Shown here piece by piece: positions 53,376 to 62,200 of a stretch of 64,000 nt of DNA; the stretch's first letter is position 1; each line of letters opens with the position of its first letter. A model generated the notes under the pieces. It worked only from the letters and a program-made list of their open reading frames with translations, was not told the DNA's origin and did no database searches. The stretch comes from Bacteroidales bacterium UBA2861 (lineage in GTDB: Bacteria > Bacteroidota > Bacteroidia > Bacteroidales > UBA932). Position numbers and translations under genes: made by a program. The stretch is taken from positions 224,400-288,399 of the forward strand of contig DEFD01000028.1 in the NCBI GenBank assembly GCA_002350615.1, read 5' to 3'.

Positions 53376-54155
53376 ATGGAAAAGCGTTTATTGGATTTTG
53401 TGAGCAGGCATTATAAGGCGGGGATCTTCAATCCCGCCGAGGCGCTGCAGGCGTTCCGCCGCTCGCACGGATACAATCCATGGAGAAGGATCAGTTGGGG
53501 CATTGCCGCTGTCGCAGCAGCCCTGATTACAGGAGTTTTTCTCTTCGACGGATGGAAGAATTCCTGGACGGAATACGTGGCCGATGCCGCTCTCACGGAA
53601 GTTGTCCTGCCAGACGGAAGCATCGCAAAACTAGGCCCAGGTGCGTCCCTAAGGTTGCAGAAGCACCGCAATTCGAGAGCGGTTCAAAGTAAAGGCCGCA
53701 TATGGTTCGAAGTCCGCAAGGACAGCCTTGCCCCCTTCACGGTTGACATGGACGGCAGAGCCGCCATAACGGTTCTTGGTACAAAATTCCTGGCCGATGC
53801 AGGAGACGAAACCAGGGTGGATCTGTTTGAAGGGCGGGTGCTGTTTTGCGGCGCCGGCGAAGAAAGCGGGATAATCCTGACAGCCGGACAGGCAGCGCAT
53901 ATCGAAGGAGGCGCCCCGGTTTATGATGACGCCTTCTCGGCCGACACCGAATTGTGGCGCAGCGGACGGTTCCATTTCGACGGCACGGCCCTGGAGGAAG
54001 TTCTCGCGAAGCTTGAAAGTTTTTATGGGGAGAGCCTCTCCTGCGCGGATGCCAAGGACAGATCTCTCAGCGGAAGGTTCAAAGCCGGGAGGCTTGACGA
54101 CCTGATCGCAGCTATAGAAGAAGCGTTGGATGTGAAGATAGAGAAGGGAGAGTAA
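53376..54155 (+). CDS. FecR-family anti-sigma regulator
   Basis: A 259-residue single-pass protein: cytoplasmic N-terminus, one membrane helix (about 38-58), then a periplasmic FecR domain (about 70-190, with LPDGSIAKLGPGASLRLQ and VLGTKFLADAG) and a C-terminal DUF4974-like domain (FHFDGTALEEVLAKLESFYG). It should bind the ECF sigma inside and the receptor's signalling domain outside. The stop overlaps the next gene's ATG by 1 nt. Confidence 0.93.
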   Translation: MEKRLLDFVSRHYKAGIFNPAEALQAFRRSHGYNPWRRISWGIAAVAAALITGVFLFDGWKNSWTEYVADAALTEVVLPDGSIAKLGPGASLRLQKHRNSRAVQSKGRIWFEVRKDSLAPFTVDMDGRAAITVLGTKFLADAGDETRVDLFEGRVLFCGAGEESGIILTAGQAAHIEGGAPVYDDAFSADTELWRSGRFHFDGTALEEVLAKLESFYGESLSCADAKDRSLSGRFKAGRLDDLIAAIEEALDVKIEKGE

Positions 54156-56737
54156 TGATGAAGAGGTTTTTGATTCTTCTGGCACTGCTTGCAGCGCCTG
54201 CCACATTGTCGGCGCAAATCAGCATTAAAGAAAGGGCCGATGACATATCGGAACGCTTCGGGGTGGATTTCATCTATGATTCGTCATTGCCTGTGGACAG
54301 GCCCTACGAAGGGCCCCGGGAAATGGCTCCTGCGCTTGAAAACAATCTTGACGCCCTCGTACAGGGCAGCGGAATGGCGTGGAGCCGCAGGAGGGGATAT
54401 ATCGTCCTCAAGATGGCCGCCGCAAGGCGATACACTATAAAAGGCTTCGTGACCGATGCGGTCTCTTCGGAATCCGTGATCGCCGCCGGCGTTGTAAGCG
54501 GGAAGGAAGGCACCGTGAGCAATGAATTCGGATTCTATTCCCTGAGCCTCAGGGAAGGCCGGCACGAGCTTGTCTATTCAGCCATCGGATACGCCGCACG
54601 GACCGTCAGCCTCAACTTGGACAGGGATACCGTCATCAACATAAGCCTGAAATCGGACGCAGTCCTTTCCGCCGCCGTCATATCGGCCAGGTCGGAAAGC
54701 GGAATCCACGCAACCAGAGGGGGTTCCATCGAACTTCCAATAGGTATAATCGGCAGCACTCCGGCTATCGGCAGCGAACCGGATATTCTGAAAACGCTCC
54801 AGCTTCTGCCCGGCGTGCAGGGAGGTTATGACGGATTCTCCGGAATATATGTGCGAGGCGGTGGCGAGGATGAGAATCTGATGCTCCTGGACGGAATCCC
54901 AGTCTATAATGCAAGCCATATGTTCGGCATTTTTTCGGTTTTCTCTCCGGAAGCCGTGAAGAAGGTCACCCTCTATAAAAGCGACTTCCCGGCGCGCTAC
55001 GGCGGCAGGACCTCCTCCATAGTAGATGTCCGCACCGCCGACGGCGATATGCATAAAACGCACGGAAGCGTCACCGTTGGACTTCTTGCGGACAAACTGC
55101 ATCTGGAAGGACCGATAGTGGATGGAAAAACATCGTACAGCGTGAGTGGAAGGGTTCTGCATACATTCCTGATGGGGCCCGTCCTGAAAGCTTTGGAAAC
55201 TCCGAAAAACTACTGGTTCTACGACCTCAACGCCAAGTTGAACCATCGTTTCTCGGACAGGGACAGGCTGTATTTCGGCTTTTACAACGGCAGGGATTTC
55301 TTTAAAAATGACGATTACCAGCACGAGTCCGACTACAGAAGTGATTTCTATATGAGGACACAGTGGGGCAACACGCTTACATCCCTCAGATGGAACCACC
55401 TGTTCGGGGACAGGATATTTGCGAATTTCACCCTGGCCACCAACAACTACAGAAGCAGGGTAAATACGAACTATATCTTCGAAGATTACGATTATAAGTC
55501 CAAGACCTCGGTCAAGGATTATATGGGCACCGGACTTGACGATTACTCCGCGAAGGCGGATTTCGACTGGCATCCCGTCCCGGCACACACCGTGCGCTTC
55601 GGAGCGGCATATACACGTCACATTTTCAAGCCGCAGACCAGCATGACAGAGGTACGGGAAGATGATTCGGAGACTCAGGACGTTTCCCGTGATACTGTAA
55701 GCACTGGAAAGATCTCGTCAGTGCTGCCTTGCAATGAATTCTCTTTTTATGCGGAAGACGACATCCGCGTGGGCGACAGGCTAAGGCTGAATCCGGGCTT
55801 GCATCTCGCCGTCTTCAACGTGCAGGGAAGGACTTATGTTTCGGCCCAGCCGAGGTTTTCCGCAAAATTCGAAGCGATGGAAGGGCTTGCTTTCAAGGCC
55901 GGATATTCCAGGATGGCGCAGTACATACATCTGCTCTGCTCCGGAATTGTAGGTTTGCCTACCGACCTTTGGGTCCCCATCACCAAGGATATCAGGCCTA
56001 TGACATCGGACCAGATCTCCGCAGGGGTCTATTGGACAGGTACCGAAGGATGGGAGTTCAGCCTGGAGAGCTGGCTCAAAGAGCTGGATGCGGTCCTTGA
56101 TTATCAGGACATTGCAACCGGTTCCTATGGAAGCGCCCAATGGAACACCCTGGTGTCGATGGGGCGAGGGGAAGCCTTCGGAGGCGAGCTGTTCATCAGG
56201 AAGACGAAGGGCCGCACTACCGGATGGGCGTCTTATACGCTTTCCAAGAGTTCAAGATGGTTCCCGGACGGCAGCATCAACGAAGGCAAACGCTATCCCT
56301 TCACCCTGGATCACAGGCACTGCGCCTCGATTTTCGTGAACCAGCACCTCGGAAAGAGGGTGGACCTGAGCGCCACCTGGTCTTTTGCAAGCGGCGGTGC
56401 CGCGACCATTCCGATAGGCGTCACAGGCGTGTACAACTATCGCGGGGATATCAGCTACGTCCCTCTTATGGGAGAAAGAGGCAATTGGAGAATGCCCTCC
56501 TCGCACAGGCTCGACCTTGGCGTCAGCATATCTAAACAGAAAAAGCACGGGGAAAGGACCTGGAACTTCAGCATCTACAACGTTTACGCCCACAAGAATC
56601 CCTTCGTCATAGAAAAGGATGTCGCTGAAAGCTGGCGATACACTGAAACGGAAGCCGGATGGTATGCCAGGATCCGTGTCAAGGCCACATCGCTGCTTTT
56701 ATGCATCCCTTCTTTCTCCTACACTTTTAAATTCTGA
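54155..56737 (+). CDS. TonB-dependent receptor with STN signalling domain
   Basis: An 860-residue outer-membrane receptor. Signal peptide to about residue 22 (ending LSAQ); STN domain (about 23-88); carboxypeptidase-regulatory-like domain (about 95-170: YTIKGFVTDAVSSESVIAAG); plug (about 195-300: GIYVRGGGEDENLMLLDGIP, FPARYGGRTSSIVDVRTADG); and beta-barrel ending with Phe. The STN domain indicates regulation of the upstream ECF/FecR pair on ligand binding. Not a SusC type: there is no SusD gene here. Ligand unknown. A second ATG is one codon on. Confidence 0.93.
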   Translation: MMKRFLILLALLAAPATLSAQISIKERADDISERFGVDFIYDSSLPVDRPYEGPREMAPALENNLDALVQGSGMAWSRRRGYIVLKMAAARRYTIKGFVTDAVSSESVIAAGVVSGKEGTVSNEFGFYSLSLREGRHELVYSAIGYAARTVSLNLDRDTVINISLKSDAVLSAAVISARSESGIHATRGGSIELPIGIIGSTPAIGSEPDILKTLQLLPGVQGGYDGFSGIYVRGGGEDENLMLLDGIPVYNASHMFGIFSVFSPEAVKKVTLYKSDFPARYGGRTSSIVDVRTADGDMHKTHGSVTVGLLADKLHLEGPIVDGKTSYSVSGRVLHTFLMGPVLKALETPKNYWFYDLNAKLNHRFSDRDRLYFGFYNGRDFFKNDDYQHESDYRSDFYMRTQWGNTLTSLRWNHLFGDRIFANFTLATNNYRSRVNTNYIFEDYDYKSKTSVKDYMGTGLDDYSAKADFDWHPVPAHTVRFGAAYTRHIFKPQTSMTEVREDDSETQDVSRDTVSTGKISSVLPCNEFSFYAEDDIRVGDRLRLNPGLHLAVFNVQGRTYVSAQPRFSAKFEAMEGLAFKAGYSRMAQYIHLLCSGIVGLPTDLWVPITKDIRPMTSDQISAGVYWTGTEGWEFSLESWLKELDAVLDYQDIATGSYGSAQWNTLVSMGRGEAFGGELFIRKTKGRTTGWASYTLSKSSRWFPDGSINEGKRYPFTLDHRHCASIFVNQHLGKRVDLSATWSFASGGAATIPIGVTGVYNYRGDISYVPLMGERGNWRMPSSHRLDLGVSISKQKKHGERTWNFSIYNVYAHKNPFVIEKDVAESWRYTETEAGWYARIRVKATSLLLCIPSFSYTFKF

Positions 56738-56741
56738 CAAA

Positions 56742-57779
56742 ATGAAAAAGTCAAGCATAATCGCTGCAGCATTGATGATACTCGCCGGATGCACAGACAC
56801 GGTCCCTATTCCTTCCGGCATGGAGGATACCGCACTTCTGATGAATGCAATAATCAGTTCTGCCGACAGCGTACACCATATAATACTTCACGGCAGCAAG
56901 AATCCGGAAGGGATTGTAAAGGCGCCGGAAGCGGAAGTTTCATTCTTCGTCAACGGAGTCCTTGCGGATGCTACGAGCAGCCACCAGCGGGAAAAGTACG
57001 GCATCGGGGAAGATTATCAGCTTAAGGCAAGGTTCACCGCCGGAGACACGGTAAGGGTGGAAGCGCTTTTCGAAGGCGGATGCGCAACAGCAGAGGTAAT
57101 CGTCCCGGAAGCGCCGGTTACCGGCCCGGTGAAGCAGCTGGAGATGATTTCGGTGCCGGTAAATGATTACGGCAATGTTGAAGAGAGAGACCTTTGGGGG
57201 TTGAACATCCCCCTGTCGGACCCTGCCGGTGCCGGAAACTCTTACCGGCTCGCAAAAATAGACGTGCAATGCGAAGCGGAGTGCATTGCCGACGATGACG
57301 AAGGGACCGAATATGCACAGTATTCCCATCTTGGGAAGATTGAGCGCTCCAGTCTGGATATAGTTTTCTATACATTTATGGACCCGGTTTTCAAAAGCCC
57401 GGGGCACGATTTCCGGTATGCCGATGCTGAATACAGTGTATTCAATGACAGGCTGTTCGATGGAACCACCAGGAATCTGTATATCCTTACGGATAAGAAA
57501 TGCGAGATCGGCCCTCCCTATGGCAAAGTAAGAGACGGAGAGGTCTGGGTGTACAGGAACAAGGTACGGGTGCTTATGGAATCAATCACTCCCGAGGCGT
57601 TCCGCTACCTGAACGCCGTCCAGTACGACGGTGCTTACGACCTAATCTCAATTACCCATGTGCCCACCCACTATCCCAGCAACGTCACCGGCGGACTCGG
57701 CTACTTGGTAGTCTGCTCCGCCTCCCTCACCGAGACCGCGCTGGAACCGAAAACCTATTATGGGCGTACAGATTATTGA
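56742..57779 (+). CDS. DUF4249 lipoprotein
   Basis: A 345-residue lipoprotein (signal KKSSIIAAALMILAGC) of the DUF4249 family, which regularly follows TonB receptors with carboxypeptidase-like domains in Bacteroidota. It is likely a surface partner of the receptor 54155-56737; function not established. ATG 56742 is chosen because it gives the lipoprotein signal and lies 4 nt after the receptor stop. Confidence 0.88.
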   Translation: MKKSSIIAAALMILAGCTDTVPIPSGMEDTALLMNAIISSADSVHHIILHGSKNPEGIVKAPEAEVSFFVNGVLADATSSHQREKYGIGEDYQLKARFTAGDTVRVEALFEGGCATAEVIVPEAPVTGPVKQLEMISVPVNDYGNVEERDLWGLNIPLSDPAGAGNSYRLAKIDVQCEAECIADDDEGTEYAQYSHLGKIERSSLDIVFYTFMDPVFKSPGHDFRYADAEYSVFNDRLFDGTTRNLYILTDKKCEIGPPYGKVRDGEVWVYRNKVRVLMESITPEAFRYLNAVQYDGAYDLISITHVPTHYPSNVTGGLGYLVVCSASLTETALEPKTYYGRTDY

Positions 57780-57796
57780 TTGTCAATATTTTTGAT

Positions 57797-58513
57797 ATGC
57801 GAAAGATATTATATTGTTTGTTATTTGCCGTGATTCTGGTTTCTTGTGACGACTCTGTAATAAAACCGGAAGAATACATCTCAAAGGCTGTTTTAGAAGA
57901 CTTTCACAACAGATATCCCGGGGTAAAATATAATACTGTCATAGGTTCTGACGGAGACGCTACATTTACCGTCATTGACGAATTAGGGTGCAAAGAAAAA
58001 GTTCATTACTACGAAGGCAAATGGTCCGGAAGCATCAAGACGTTCAATCCTGTCATTTTTCAATCGCCAGAATACATAGAAAAGGAAATTCCGGCAAAGG
58101 TCTGTGATTCGTATATGGCAAGCGTTGGCTGGCAACATTATCATTATGACAACCAGAATTACTATTCACAAGCAATTCACGATGGGAGGAGCGTAGATGG
58201 GGATGTGGAAGAGATTTATGTCTTTTGTTATGAATACGAGGGCAAATCTTATTTCCTTGTTATTGATTCTGAGGGAACTGTTCTTGAAAGAAAAGATGAC
58301 CATCTGATCAGGCAAGACAACCGATTCTTGCCCGATAAAATGAGTCATTACCTGAAAGCCAGGTCTATGGCTCAGGAAAAACACCCATCTGCCACAATCA
58401 AGGGGATGGTTTTCTATTCCGGGGCCTTTGTACTTTATCTTTCAGAAGGGTATTCAATATTTACGGAATCCTTCCGATATGGAGAATGCGACCCTTGTTA
58501 TGATAAACAATAA
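57797..58513 (+). CDS. Unknown lipoprotein downstream of DUF4249
   Basis: A 238-residue protein not recognised. Lipoprotein signal MRKILYCLLFAVILVSC, then a domain rich in aromatic and charged residues, with FHNRYPGVKYNTVIGSDGD reminiscent of a PepSY-like fold (weak). AT-rich relative to its neighbours. It lies 17 nt after the DUF4249 gene and probably belongs to the same transcript. Confidence 0.65.
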   Translation: MRKILYCLLFAVILVSCDDSVIKPEEYISKAVLEDFHNRYPGVKYNTVIGSDGDATFTVIDELGCKEKVHYYEGKWSGSIKTFNPVIFQSPEYIEKEIPAKVCDSYMASVGWQHYHYDNQNYYSQAIHDGRSVDGDVEEIYVFCYEYEGKSYFLVIDSEGTVLERKDDHLIRQDNRFLPDKMSHYLKARSMAQEKHPSATIKGMVFYSGAFVLYLSEGYSIFTESFRYGECDPCYDKQ

Positions 58514-58534
58514 ACTGATTATCAAAATTTAAGT

Positions 58535-59053
58535 ATGCAAAAGAAAATTCTATTACTCCTGCTGTTCGTCATTTTGGGCGGATTCAGCGCCGGAGCGCAG
58601 ATGCGGGATGCATCTCTAAGATACAATCACGGAAAGATTTATGACCCTGACGGGCATAGGATGCACACGTCCGACGTGAAGTACTGGTTCGGCGAACCCT
58701 TATACTATTCAACTTACAAGGGAGCCCGCAAACAGTATGTGAACGGGATGAATCTGGTGAAAGCGGGCATCATCAACAGCGTAATCGGCGCCGCCGGTAT
58801 GGGAGCCGGAGTGGTGCTTGAAAATGCCGGAGAGTTCGATACGGATACGAATGCCGCCATTTATGCTGCCGGATGCGTATTGCTTGTATCCGCCGATATC
58901 TGCCTGAGCATAGGCATACCGCTGGCCGCCATCGGGAAAGGCCGCCTCAAATGGATGGTGGACGACTACAATGAGAACGGAGGGTCCTCAAAGCATGTCT
59001 CGTTGAACATAGGTCCCTGCCGGTACGGATACGGCCTGGCACTGAACTTCTGA
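58535..59053 (+). CDS. Unknown secreted protein
   Basis: A 172-residue protein with a signal peptide (LLLLLFVILGGFSAGAQ), then a soluble segment, two possible membrane or hydrophobic helices (about 85-130), and a C-terminus ending Asn-Phe like an outer-membrane strand. Not recognised. It lies 21 nt after the previous lipoprotein gene and ends the ECF/TonB locus. Confidence 0.6.
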   Translation: MQKKILLLLLFVILGGFSAGAQMRDASLRYNHGKIYDPDGHRMHTSDVKYWFGEPLYYSTYKGARKQYVNGMNLVKAGIINSVIGAAGMGAGVVLENAGEFDTDTNAAIYAAGCVLLVSADICLSIGIPLAAIGKGRLKWMVDDYNENGGSSKHVSLNIGPCRYGYGLALNF

Positions 59054-59110
59054 GCCGCTACATGTTAGTTTGCTCCGCCTCCCTTATTGATCTTTCACAA
59101 CAGTTCATAC

Positions 59111-59148
59111 AATAAACCGTCAAAAATATTGTTTTTTGACGGTTTATT
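59111..59148. promoter_or_regulatory. Inverted-repeat operator upstream of MNT-HepT
   Basis: Perfect 16-nt arms (59111-59126 and 59133-59148) around a 6-nt centre; arm sequence AATAAACCGTCAAAAA. It lies 3 nt before the -7 box and covers the -33 region, the right place for autorepression by the wHTH domain encoded next. A terminator role for the upstream gene is less likely, as no T-run follows the stem. Confidence 0.75.
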
Positions 59149-59151
59149 TAT

Positions 59152-59159
59152 TATATTTG
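59152..59159 (+). promoter_or_regulatory. Promoter -7 box for MNT-HepT
   Basis: TATATTTG, 4 nt before the ATG at 59164, predicting a leaderless transcript. It overlaps the edge of the operator region. Confidence 0.6.
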
Positions 59160-59163
59160 CGAC

Positions 59164-60123
59164 ATGAAAGAGATTCAAGACAAGATGTTGGAACTGCTGG
59201 AAGCCAAAGGCGAGGTTTCAGCGGCTGATTTCAGGGCAATGATGCCCGGCGTGCCGGAGCAGACTGTGTTTTCGCGCATCCGTGCACTGGAGCGCCATGG
59301 GCTTGTATATCAAAGCGGCAGAGGCAAGTACCAATTGGGCGCCAAGCCTGCATATCATATCGAGATTACGCCCAGGATGCTGGAACTCAGCAAATTTATG
59401 ATCGAAGAGTTTGCGGGGGTAAATAACTGTATCTGCGGCTGCGACAAGGATACAATCATGCTCGAGGTGGACAAGAGGGAACTCGGTGGCATCCTGACGA
59501 GCCTTCGCTCCAGATACACGAATGTCTATTCGTTCAAGGAAGCCATTGCTGCGCGCAACACCATTATGGATGCCATTATCGTCAAGCCGCTCATTACGGA
59601 CTCTCCGCTTCTGGACAACGATGGAGTAAGCGTCCCCGCGCTTGAAAAGAAACTCGTCGACCTGATTGCGGACAGGGATTTCTTCCGCCTGGACGACCGC
59701 ACCCTTCAGCGCGAATTCCAGCGTGCCTTCGAGGTCTATCCCATCAACCGCAACCGCATCCTCCGTTATGCCGGCAGGCGAAATGTCGCAGGGGAAACCA
59801 CTGATATGATAGATTCTCTTAATCAGAACAGAATCAAAACGATAGCTCTAATCCAGAAACTTTTGTCGCAAAGGCCTGTTGAACGGGCATGGCTCTTCGG
59901 ATCCTGGTCAAGACAGGAGGAGCGACCTGACAGTGATCTGGACGTTCTTGTAGATTACGACCGAAATGCAAAAATCAGCCTGTTGGACCATGCGGGATAT
60001 GTTGTCGATATGGAAGAGGCTATCGGCAGACAGGTAGATTTAGTAGAAAATGGTTGTCTGTTGCCGTTTGCAGAAAGAACTGCTAACAAAGATAAATATT
60101 TGATATATGCGAGAAGAGCTTAG
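59164..60123 (+). CDS. wHTH/AbiEi-like (DUF6577) domain fused to MNT nucleotidyltransferase antitoxin
   Basis: A 319-residue fusion. Residues 1-60 form a winged helix (VSAADFRAMMPGVPEQTVFS, HGLVYQSGRGKYQL). Residues 60-205 resemble the DUF6577/AbiEi-like antitoxin body (KPLITDSPLL, VPALEKKLVDLIADRDFF, INRNRILRYAGRR). Residues 220-319 are a minimal nucleotidyltransferase with the full GS-x10-DxD motif (Gly246-Ser247, Asp258, Asp260) and a third acidic residue in QVDLVE. MntA antitoxins silence HepT by adding AMP to it; the added N-terminal half gives DNA binding, probably to the inverted repeat at 59111-59148. It overlaps the HepT gene by 17 nt. Confidence 0.85.
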   Translation: MKEIQDKMLELLEAKGEVSAADFRAMMPGVPEQTVFSRIRALERHGLVYQSGRGKYQLGAKPAYHIEITPRMLELSKFMIEEFAGVNNCICGCDKDTIMLEVDKRELGGILTSLRSRYTNVYSFKEAIAARNTIMDAIIVKPLITDSPLLDNDGVSVPALEKKLVDLIADRDFFRLDDRTLQREFQRAFEVYPINRNRILRYAGRRNVAGETTDMIDSLNQNRIKTIALIQKLLSQRPVERAWLFGSWSRQEERPDSDLDVLVDYDRNAKISLLDHAGYVVDMEEAIGRQVDLVENGCLLPFAERTANKDKYLIYARRA

Positions 60124-60463
60124 AGACCCCGGTCGGTTGGAGCATATCTTAACCGCCATAGACTATTGTCTGGAATTCAGTGAAGGGAAAACAGAAGATG
60201 ACTTATCAGAACATGATCCTTTGTATTATGCCCTGGCTAAAAACATTGAAATCATCGGAGAAGCATCATATATGCTGACCCCTGAGTTCAAATCAGCCCA
60301 TCCTCGGACAGCGTGGAAACACATCATTGCAATGCGCCATGTGTTGGTACATGGTTATTTCGAAATCTCCAAGGGGCGTCTTTGGTCTGTCATTCAAAAC
60401 GACCTGCAACCATTGAGGGCGCAAGTCACGGAGTATCTGAAAGAATTCGATAATAAGAGCTGA
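60107..60463 (+). CDS. hepT: HepT-like HEPN RNase toxin
   Basis: A 118-residue helical protein of the DUF86/HEPN family with the catalytic Rx4HxY motif RHVLVHGY (Arg77-Tyr84) and the paired helix KNIEIIGEASYML. HepT acts as an RNase toxin; the Tyr of this motif is the AMP-acceptor site in known MNT-HepT pairs. The motif is intact, so it should be active. It overlaps the antitoxin gene by 17 nt. Confidence 0.88.
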   Translation: MREELRDPGRLEHILTAIDYCLEFSEGKTEDDLSEHDPLYYALAKNIEIIGEASYMLTPEFKSAHPRTAWKHIIAMRHVLVHGYFEISKGRLWSVIQNDLQPLRAQVTEYLKEFDNKS

Positions 60464-60570
60464 TTGATAGTTCTTCGCTGTTTTTCTTATTTCTGCAGCG
60501 ACATGACCGCGGCGAGGGGAGCGGGTCTACCAACCGAAGGCGGAAGGCAGATGTTCTCCGTAAACAGAAT

Positions 60571-61821
60571 TTACAAGAACAAAGACAGTCTCTTTGCGAA
60601 ACGATTCTGTTCTTCCTTTCCTATTTTACACTTGAAAGCGACACTGCGCCAGGACTTGACCGCCTCACGTACTTCTGTTATAATTGTTTCTGCATCGCTA
60701 CGGGAGAGTAAATACATTGAAGATGCTTCTAATAGTTTATGCAGCGATGAGTCATTGGAATCGGCAGAAATCAGGAGGCTTTGCGTGAGATAATTATCGG
60801 GATTCAAATCAAATGCCGGCGAAAGTGTCCATCCGGTTTTAGTCAGGAGGAATCCGTGGTTTCGAAAATGGTCATCGTGATTGCCGACTAAAATATTGAA
60901 TGCTATCCTCCTATATAATTCCTTCAAATTTGCCTCTGGGTTATTGATTCCGTTTTCTCCCAACATCATTTCTGCGATATCAGGATAACCATGCCCTGTT
61001 GAAGCATCGTCACCGTCATCCAGACCGCATAATGTCATAGCTGAGGCATAATGAATCCTTTTATCGGCCACTCTGTCAAATCGCTTTGACAATAGCGTAT
61101 GGTACTTGATGCCATCAAGTTTCAGCAGTCGCGTATCAGCGGATTCAATTCCTGCCTCTTTAGCCAATTGATGCGCAAAATGCTGCCACAAGGCGATATC
61201 ATAATCGTCGTGTATAGATGGAATCTTGGCTATACACAGATTGCCGTCCTCATCACGCACATTAGCCTTTGGTCTAGCCCCACCTAAAGAAGATCCCTGA
61301 CGGAAAAGGTTTTCAACCCACTCCCGATGGAGCGGAGTCCCGTCCCGCTCACTTTTCTCATATTCTTCAGCAACCGAAATCAGTTCTCTCAAAGAGGTCA
61401 AGGGAGGAACCTGTAAGCCACTGGTATCCTCACCTATGGTTTCCCCCAAAGAAGCAAAACGCAAAGCACCCATTCTTGAGTAGTCGTCCAGGCGTATAAG
61501 ATAATCATAATCATCAAAAACAGCCGGAACCCGGTGTTCCTCACCAGCAGCCAGACGTTCCCTTTTGTCTATCAGTTTCCTTCCCCAACGATCCGGCATT
61601 GCATCCGAGAGGAAGCGGAAGATTTTAGCTGTCTTATATTGCTTCCCTGAATAGTTTCCTACGTCAGAACTGATTTTAATCGAAGCGAAATCGGAAAGCC
61701 AGGCTTTTGACAATTCAATAGAATATACCCCCGTCCCGCGAACTCTGTCATAGGAGAACTCGCCTAGCGAAATCGGAGCGTTCAAGAAATTGAAGTCGCC
61801 TGATATACTCAAGTTGGCCAT
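60571..61821 (-). CDS. hipA: HipA-family kinase toxin
   Basis: A 416-residue Ser/Thr kinase-fold toxin. Motifs: Gly-rich loop GSSLGGARPK (176-185), ATP-binding Lys in CIAKIPS, catalytic HDDHFRNH (315-322), metal-binding AFDLNP (336-341). The N-terminal domain (about 1-100) is present (YSGKQYKTAKIFRFLSDAMP), so it is the long form. HipA proteins phosphorylate tRNA synthetases or other translation targets and cause growth arrest. All key residues are intact. It follows hipB by 2 nt. Confidence 0.92.
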   Translation of the reverse strand: MANLSISGDFNFLNAPISLGEFSYDRVRGTGVYSIELSKAWLSDFASIKISSDVGNYSGKQYKTAKIFRFLSDAMPDRWGRKLIDKRERLAAGEEHRVPAVFDDYDYLIRLDDYSRMGALRFASLGETIGEDTSGLQVPPLTSLRELISVAEEYEKSERDGTPLHREWVENLFRQGSSLGGARPKANVRDEDGNLCIAKIPSIHDDYDIALWQHFAHQLAKEAGIESADTRLLKLDGIKYHTLLSKRFDRVADKRIHYASAMTLCGLDDGDDASTGHGYPDIAEMMLGENGINNPEANLKELYRRIAFNILVGNHDDHFRNHGFLLTKTGWTLSPAFDLNPDNYLTQSLLISADSNDSSLHKLLEASSMYLLSRSDAETIITEVREAVKSWRSVAFKCKIGKEEQNRFAKRLSLFL

Positions 61822-61823
61822 GC

Positions 61824-62141
61824 TTATCTTTTTGTCGCGCGACAGCGTTTGTTTAATCCCATATCCTGAATAGTACGTCCCAGTTCATCGTTTTTTGCAA
61901 GAAATAGGATATCTTCATCAAGGCCCAGGGCATATAAAACCCTTAAATAGATACCGATAGCTGTCGTCGGGGATCCTTTTTCAATCCTCATAACAGTTAA
62001 TTGCGAGCAGGTAGCACGGCCTGCCATTTCGGCGATTGAAATATTTCTTCTAAGCCGGGCAAGACGTATTTGTTCGCCAACGATTTCCAGATTATGGGCC
62101 ACTTTGCGGGGGAGAAAGGCCCCATTGGTTGACTTACTCAT
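61824..62141 (-). CDS. hipB: HipB-family HTH antitoxin
   Basis: A 105-residue Xre-type DNA-binding protein (helix-turn-helix about 27-75: RRNISIAEMAGRATCSQLTV) with a helical C-terminal tail. It should bind HipA and the inverted repeat just upstream (62143-62200) to repress the operon. The ATG at 62141 is 2 nt from the operator's left arm. Confidence 0.9.
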   Translation of the reverse strand: MSKSTNGAFLPRKVAHNLEIVGEQIRLARLRRNISIAEMAGRATCSQLTVMRIEKGSPTTAIGIYLRVLYALGLDEDILFLAKNDELGRTIQDMGLNKRCRATKR

Positions 62142-62142
62142 A

Positions 62143-62200
62143 TTAAACTATCATAAATTTATACAAATATAGAGATAAAATTTATTTTATGATAGTTTAA
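62143..62200. promoter_or_regulatory. hipBA operator/promoter
   Basis: Inverted repeat with 15-nt perfect arms (62143-62157 and 62186-62200; core ACTATCATAAA) separated by 28 nt. Between the arms, on the minus strand, is TATATTTG (62164-62171), a -7 box 22 nt before hipB. The right arm overlaps the last codons of the upstream gene. Binding of HipB to both arms would cover the promoter. Confidence 0.75.

Noticed and set aside
59111..59148. Inverted repeat as the terminator of the upstream secreted-protein gene
   Set aside because: Its stem is A- and T-rich and is not followed by a T-run; its overlap with the MNT-HepT promoter fits an operator better.
60464..60570. Possible small gene between hepT and hipA
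   Set aside because: The plus-strand frame here runs antisense into hipA, has no initiation signal and no recognisable product; the 107-nt gap appears empty.
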